Below, piece by piece: positions 31,192 through 33,565 of a stretch of 33,565 bases of DNA. Within the stretch, counting starts at the first letter, position 1. Each line of letters opens with the position of its first letter. The notes under the pieces were generated by a model. The model did not search any database and was not told the origin of the DNA. It saw nothing but the letters and a program-made list of their open reading frames with translations. This DNA is from an uncultured Aquimarina sp. GTDB taxonomy: Bacteria > Bacteroidota > Bacteroidia > Flavobacteriales > Flavobacteriaceae. The translations under genes were made by a program, and so were the position numbers. Location: contig CANMLG010000034.1 of assembly GCA_947498765.1 (NCBI GenBank), positions 1-33,565 of the forward strand, written 5' to 3'.

Positions 31192-32304
31192 ATGAAAAAA
31201 ACATTAAAATATATAGTAGCCACACTATTGTTGGTGTCGGGTTACACTACCGTAAATGCGCAGTATGGAGAATTTGGGCCACCTGGTGACCCATGGTTTG
31301 GTCAAGGTCCTTATGGAGGGGGTTATGGAGGTTCATCAGGAGGGGGTTCCGGCGGAAGACATTCGGGTGGAGGCTATGGTAGTAGTAATTCTGGAGGAGG
31401 CTATTCTGGTGGGGGTAATTTCTCAGGAGGGTCTAGTCCTAATGCTGGAAATAACAGTGATGATTTATGGAATGTTGATCAAGCTGGTGGTCATGACCCA
31501 GGAGATTTGAAAGAAGTTATCATTTCAAATGATAATGATTTTGATTTTGAACCTATAGTAACGTTTGGAAACTCACCTCCTGTTAACGATGTTAACCCTG
31601 GTAATAGTGGTAGTGGATTTGTTGGCAGTTCTTCTGGCTCAAACAATACTTCTTCTTCTGGCTCTAATAACATAGATGAAAGAGAGGATCTTGGTAGATG
31701 CGACGAAGGATTTACAAAGAATATAAATGGAGAATGTGTTCCTTGTCCCGGAGGTAATTGCGGTGATTGTGCAGATGGTGAATTTAGAGATATTTGTGGA
31801 AAGTGCTCAAAAAGTTTAGTGACAAAACCCAAAATTGTTAATGGAAGATGTAACGCTATACAAACTATGAAAAAAATTCAAAAAGAAACTGGTAAAGAAA
31901 TTGCAGGTTTTTTTACATCAAGCGGAAAAATGATTATTTTGCCTAATAATGACCCTAGACAAAGCTCAAATAGATCTATTACCGAGGATAGATATAAAAA
32001 CAGTTCAGGAATTACAATAATAAATTTTTTTAAAAATGGTAATGGACAATGGCGTGTTAATTATTATGATTCTGATGGTCAGTGGGAATCGGCAGAAGAT
32101 GTAGTTGGACATTTTCATACTCACCCTCCTGGAGGTGGATTTAGTGACCAGGATAAGGCGTTTACTCAAGGAAGTTTTTCTGGAATAGATCATTATTATA
32201 ACATTCAAGGTAACTCTATAAATGAATTTAATAGTACTGGAGTTATAAATACAGAGACAAAAAATTGTAAAAGAAATCCTGAACCTGTAAATAATTGCAA
32301 TTGA
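31192..32304 (+). CDS. Gly-rich secreted protein with JAB/DUF4329-like domain (candidate toxin)
   Basis: This 370-residue protein has a signal peptide (ending VNAQ). A low-complexity region of Gly, Ser and Asn (about 40-165) and a Cys-rich module with nine Cys (about 170-220) follow, and then a domain (about 225-340) with VVGHFHTHPPGGGFSDQD. Here His309 and His311 followed by Ser318 and Asp321 resemble a JAMM or DUF4329 metal site, with Glu236 as a possible partner, although the spacing is one residue shorter than canonical JAMM. Such domains occur at the ends of polymorphic toxins. No T9SS tail is present. A lipoprotein gene follows at once. Confidence 0.7.
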   Translation: MKKTLKYIVATLLLVSGYTTVNAQYGEFGPPGDPWFGQGPYGGGYGGSSGGGSGGRHSGGGYGSSNSGGGYSGGGNFSGGSSPNAGNNSDDLWNVDQAGGHDPGDLKEVIISNDNDFDFEPIVTFGNSPPVNDVNPGNSGSGFVGSSSGSNNTSSSGSNNIDEREDLGRCDEGFTKNINGECVPCPGGNCGDCADGEFRDICGKCSKSLVTKPKIVNGRCNAIQTMKKIQKETGKEIAGFFTSSGKMIILPNNDPRQSSNRSITEDRYKNSSGITIINFFKNGNGQWRVNYYDSDGQWESAEDVVGHFHTHPPGGGFSDQDKAFTQGSFSGIDHYYNIQGNSINEFNSTGVINTETKNCKRNPEPVNNCN

Positions 32305-32305
32305 T

Positions 32306-32938
32306 ATGAAACTATATATAATCACAAGCATGCTGATAAGCACTCTTTTTATAGGGTGTAAAGAATCAACTAATGTTGTTAACTTAAAAACTGAAGTAGC
32401 TTCAACTAATACTTTTAAATCTATTCCCACCCTACCTTGTAAGGAATATGAGGCCATTGGAAAAAATCTACTGAAACAAAAAGTAATGAAGGAAACTATT
32501 AATTTTTTTCTTATCAAGAATTGTTTTATTAATAATAGAGGTATTATAAGACTGTTTATATCATTCGATGAAGACAAAAATGAAGTATGGAGTATGTATT
32601 CTTCTATAGACGATAGACATATGTGGGGTGTAACAATTACTCCTTTCTTTGAAGTTTTTAATGGTGATATAGTATTGATTTACAAGGATGATTATAAGTC
32701 GGTTAATAAAAAAACGTCTAAAGAAGAAAGAAAAAAAATAAGAGAATGTATAGATCAAATTATAGGAAATAGAGTTTATCAAAGGCCTACAAGAAAGGAT
32801 CGATGGACTAATGAATATTTAGGTCCAAATAATCCAAACCCCCAAGGAATCAATCGAGGGGAAACGGGTACAGATTGTAAAAGAAGAGTTATATTTGATG
32901 GAAACGGAGGATACAAAGTTGTTGACGATTTTTATTAA
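32306..32938 (+). CDS. Lipoprotein, candidate immunity or partner protein
   Basis: This 210-residue protein has a lipoprotein signal (lipobox LFIGC, Cys18). The mature part shows TLPCKEYEAIGKNLLKQKV and IIRLFISFDEDKNEVWSMY with no recognised family. It starts one base after the stop of the preceding gene, so it is translated from the same message. Lipidated partners are common for toxins acting in the periplasm. It could equally be an accessory of the same envelope system. Confidence 0.65.
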   Translation: MKLYIITSMLISTLFIGCKESTNVVNLKTEVASTNTFKSIPTLPCKEYEAIGKNLLKQKVMKETINFFLIKNCFINNRGIIRLFISFDEDKNEVWSMYSSIDDRHMWGVTITPFFEVFNGDIVLIYKDDYKSVNKKTSKEERKKIRECIDQIIGNRVYQRPTRKDRWTNEYLGPNNPNPQGINRGETGTDCKRRVIFDGNGGYKVVDDFY

Positions 32939-33099
32939 ACTGTATAAATTCAAATGTATCCTATTTTTAGTCAGTTAGTGAGAAACATCATTAATATAAA
33001 GTTGAAAACTGAACTACCTAGTAAATTTGGCATAAATCACTAAGCGACTTTTATATAGACGTATTCAGAAAATAGCCTGATTCTCAAAAATTATACATA

Positions 33100-33138
33100 A
33101 AAAATCCAAAATTTGATAAATTCAAGTTTTGGATTTTT
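33100..33138 (+). terminator. Intrinsic terminator of the secreted-protein operon
   Basis: AAAAATCCAAAA (33100-33111) pairs perfectly with TTTTGGATTTTT (33127-33138) around a 15-base loop, followed by GTTTTTT. It lies about 160 bases past the lipoprotein stop. The gap before it holds no other feature I can support. Confidence 0.75.
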
Positions 33139-33201
33139 GTTTTTTAGGGCATTTTAATCTAAAAATATTGATTTCGATACCGACAGGACGTAGTTATCCC
33201 A

Positions 33202-33381
33202 TCAGCTTTTATTTTTTCTAAATTTAGGCAGCCAGCTTAACTTGACTATTCTGGATTCATCTACTATTTCTAAAGCATTTGCTGTGTGGAGTTGTTGCAG
33301 CTGCTGTTGGATCAACTGAAGTAATAATTTCTAGTTTTCAAGCTGCTCAAGGGACTCAACCCAGGAAAACAACTTGACACT
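33202..33381 (-). pseudogene. Degraded coding remnant
   Basis: On the minus strand one frame reads SVKLFSWVESLEQLEN, then an internal stop (33331-33333), then KLLLQLIQQQLQQLHTANAL and a C-terminal segment ending WLPKFRKNKS and TGA. The composition is protein-like on both sides of the stop, suggesting a broken gene end. The family is not recognised. It could be part of an older insertion, as an IS transposase starts just to the right. Confidence 0.35.
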
Positions 33382-33414
33382 CTAAGGCTCAAGCTAAAAA
33401 CTTGGGGATAAATG

Positions 33415-33422
33415 TATCTTTG
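33415..33422 (+). promoter_or_regulatory. -7 box of the IS transposase
   Basis: TATCTTTG fits TAnnTTTG and lies 18 bases before the TTG that begins the transposase frame. Confidence 0.45.
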
Positions 33423-33440
33423 TAGTTAAAAACAGATCAC

Positions 33441-33565
33441 TTGAATATAGAATTAGCGCGTTATTTTTTACCAGAAAGGATATTAGAATACTTTGATATA
33501 GTAGATCATAAATCTACCTCAGAAAAGATTCACTTTTACTTAGAAGAGAAAAATATTTTACCCCA
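33441..33565 (+). mobile_element. ISAon1-like transposase, N-terminal part (cut by window end)
   Basis: The frame from a TTG at 33441 reads LNIELARYFLPERILEYF, then DIVDHKSTSEKIHFYLEEKN and ILP, running off the window. This strongly resembles the short N-terminal-region protein of ISAon1-family elements (LxLxRxFLPExxLEYFxI, then FYLEEKNxxP). No ATG is available in frame, since a TAG lies seven codons upstream. The IS inverted repeat and second half are outside the window. Confidence 0.65.

Noticed and set aside
31491..31832. Antisense frame across the Gly/Ser-rich part of the JAB-like gene
   Set aside because: Repetitive codons on the plus strand keep the opposite frame open. It has no start context or promoter.
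32005..32577. 190-codon antisense frame across the JAB-like gene and lipoprotein gene
   Set aside because: It crosses two genes with clear signals on the plus strand and is rich in Ile, Ser and Phe as expected from AT-rich antisense DNA.
5283..33565. Integrative conjugative element
   Set aside because: No relaxase, coupling protein or T4SS/Tra genes are visible in the window. It could still be so if they lie beyond the right edge.

Overview
The window comes from an AT-rich member of the Bacteroidota, most likely a marine or aquatic flavobacterium. The signs are promoter boxes of the TAnnTTTG type with weak or absent Shine-Dalgarno sequences, signal peptides ending in -AQ, a type IX secretion (T9SS) C-terminal sorting domain, DUF4248-like small proteins, and the N-terminal part of an ISAon1-type transposase at the right edge. 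Species cannot be named from the sequence.

Region 1 (1-5.2 kb) is ordinary chromosome: a heptamer tandem repeat, a terminator, rarA, then on the minus strand a secreted protein of unknown function, a DUF7033/polysaccharide-deacetylase-like protein, a GNAT acetyltransferase and radC. It ends at the 3' part of a tRNA-Leu(UAG) gene with its own terminator. The tRNA 5' part is missing and is replaced by the upstream region of a tyrosine recombinase, so this is one junction of an integrated element. The complete tRNA expected at the far junction is not in the window, so the element (or a nest of elements) probably runs past 33.5 kb.

Region 2 (5.4-11.1 kb) is the element's early/replication side: integrase, a membrane-anchored coiled-coil protein, a RecA/DnaB-fold ATPase, a DUF3024 protein and a rare fusion of a cytosine-C5 methyltransferase to a Dam-like adenine-N6 methyltransferase. 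Region 3 (11.2-16.9 kb) is visibly more AT-rich and looks like cargo: a membrane-anchored protein, an OLD-type ABC-ATPase/TOPRIM nuclease (a plausible anti-phage gene), a gene remnant, a secreted protein and a LuxR-type regulator.

Region 4 (16.9-27.1 kb) is the most interesting part: a tightly packed minus-strand block of about 18 genes with no recognisable tail, portal, terminase or relaxase. It encodes many proteins with one Gly-rich transmembrane segment and basic flanks, a transglutaminase-fold protein, a LEA2-domain protein, two adjacent small beta-rich proteins that could be jelly-roll capsid subunits, an annexin-like protein, a peptidoglycan-binding protein, a holin-like protein, a CHAP-type hydrolase and an L,D-transpeptidase-like protein. 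My best reading is the virion and lysis module of a tailless, membrane-containing prophage. That is inference from architecture, not homology. Two DUF4248-like helix-turn-helix proteins bracket this block in opposite orientations.

Region 5 (27.5-33.6 kb) holds secreted proteins: one built from three long repeats, a Sel1-repeat protein with a T9SS tail, and a Gly-rich protein with a JAB/DUF4329-like C-terminal domain followed one base later by a lipoprotein (candidate toxin and immunity pair). It closes with a strong terminator, a degraded coding remnant and the start of an IS transposase.
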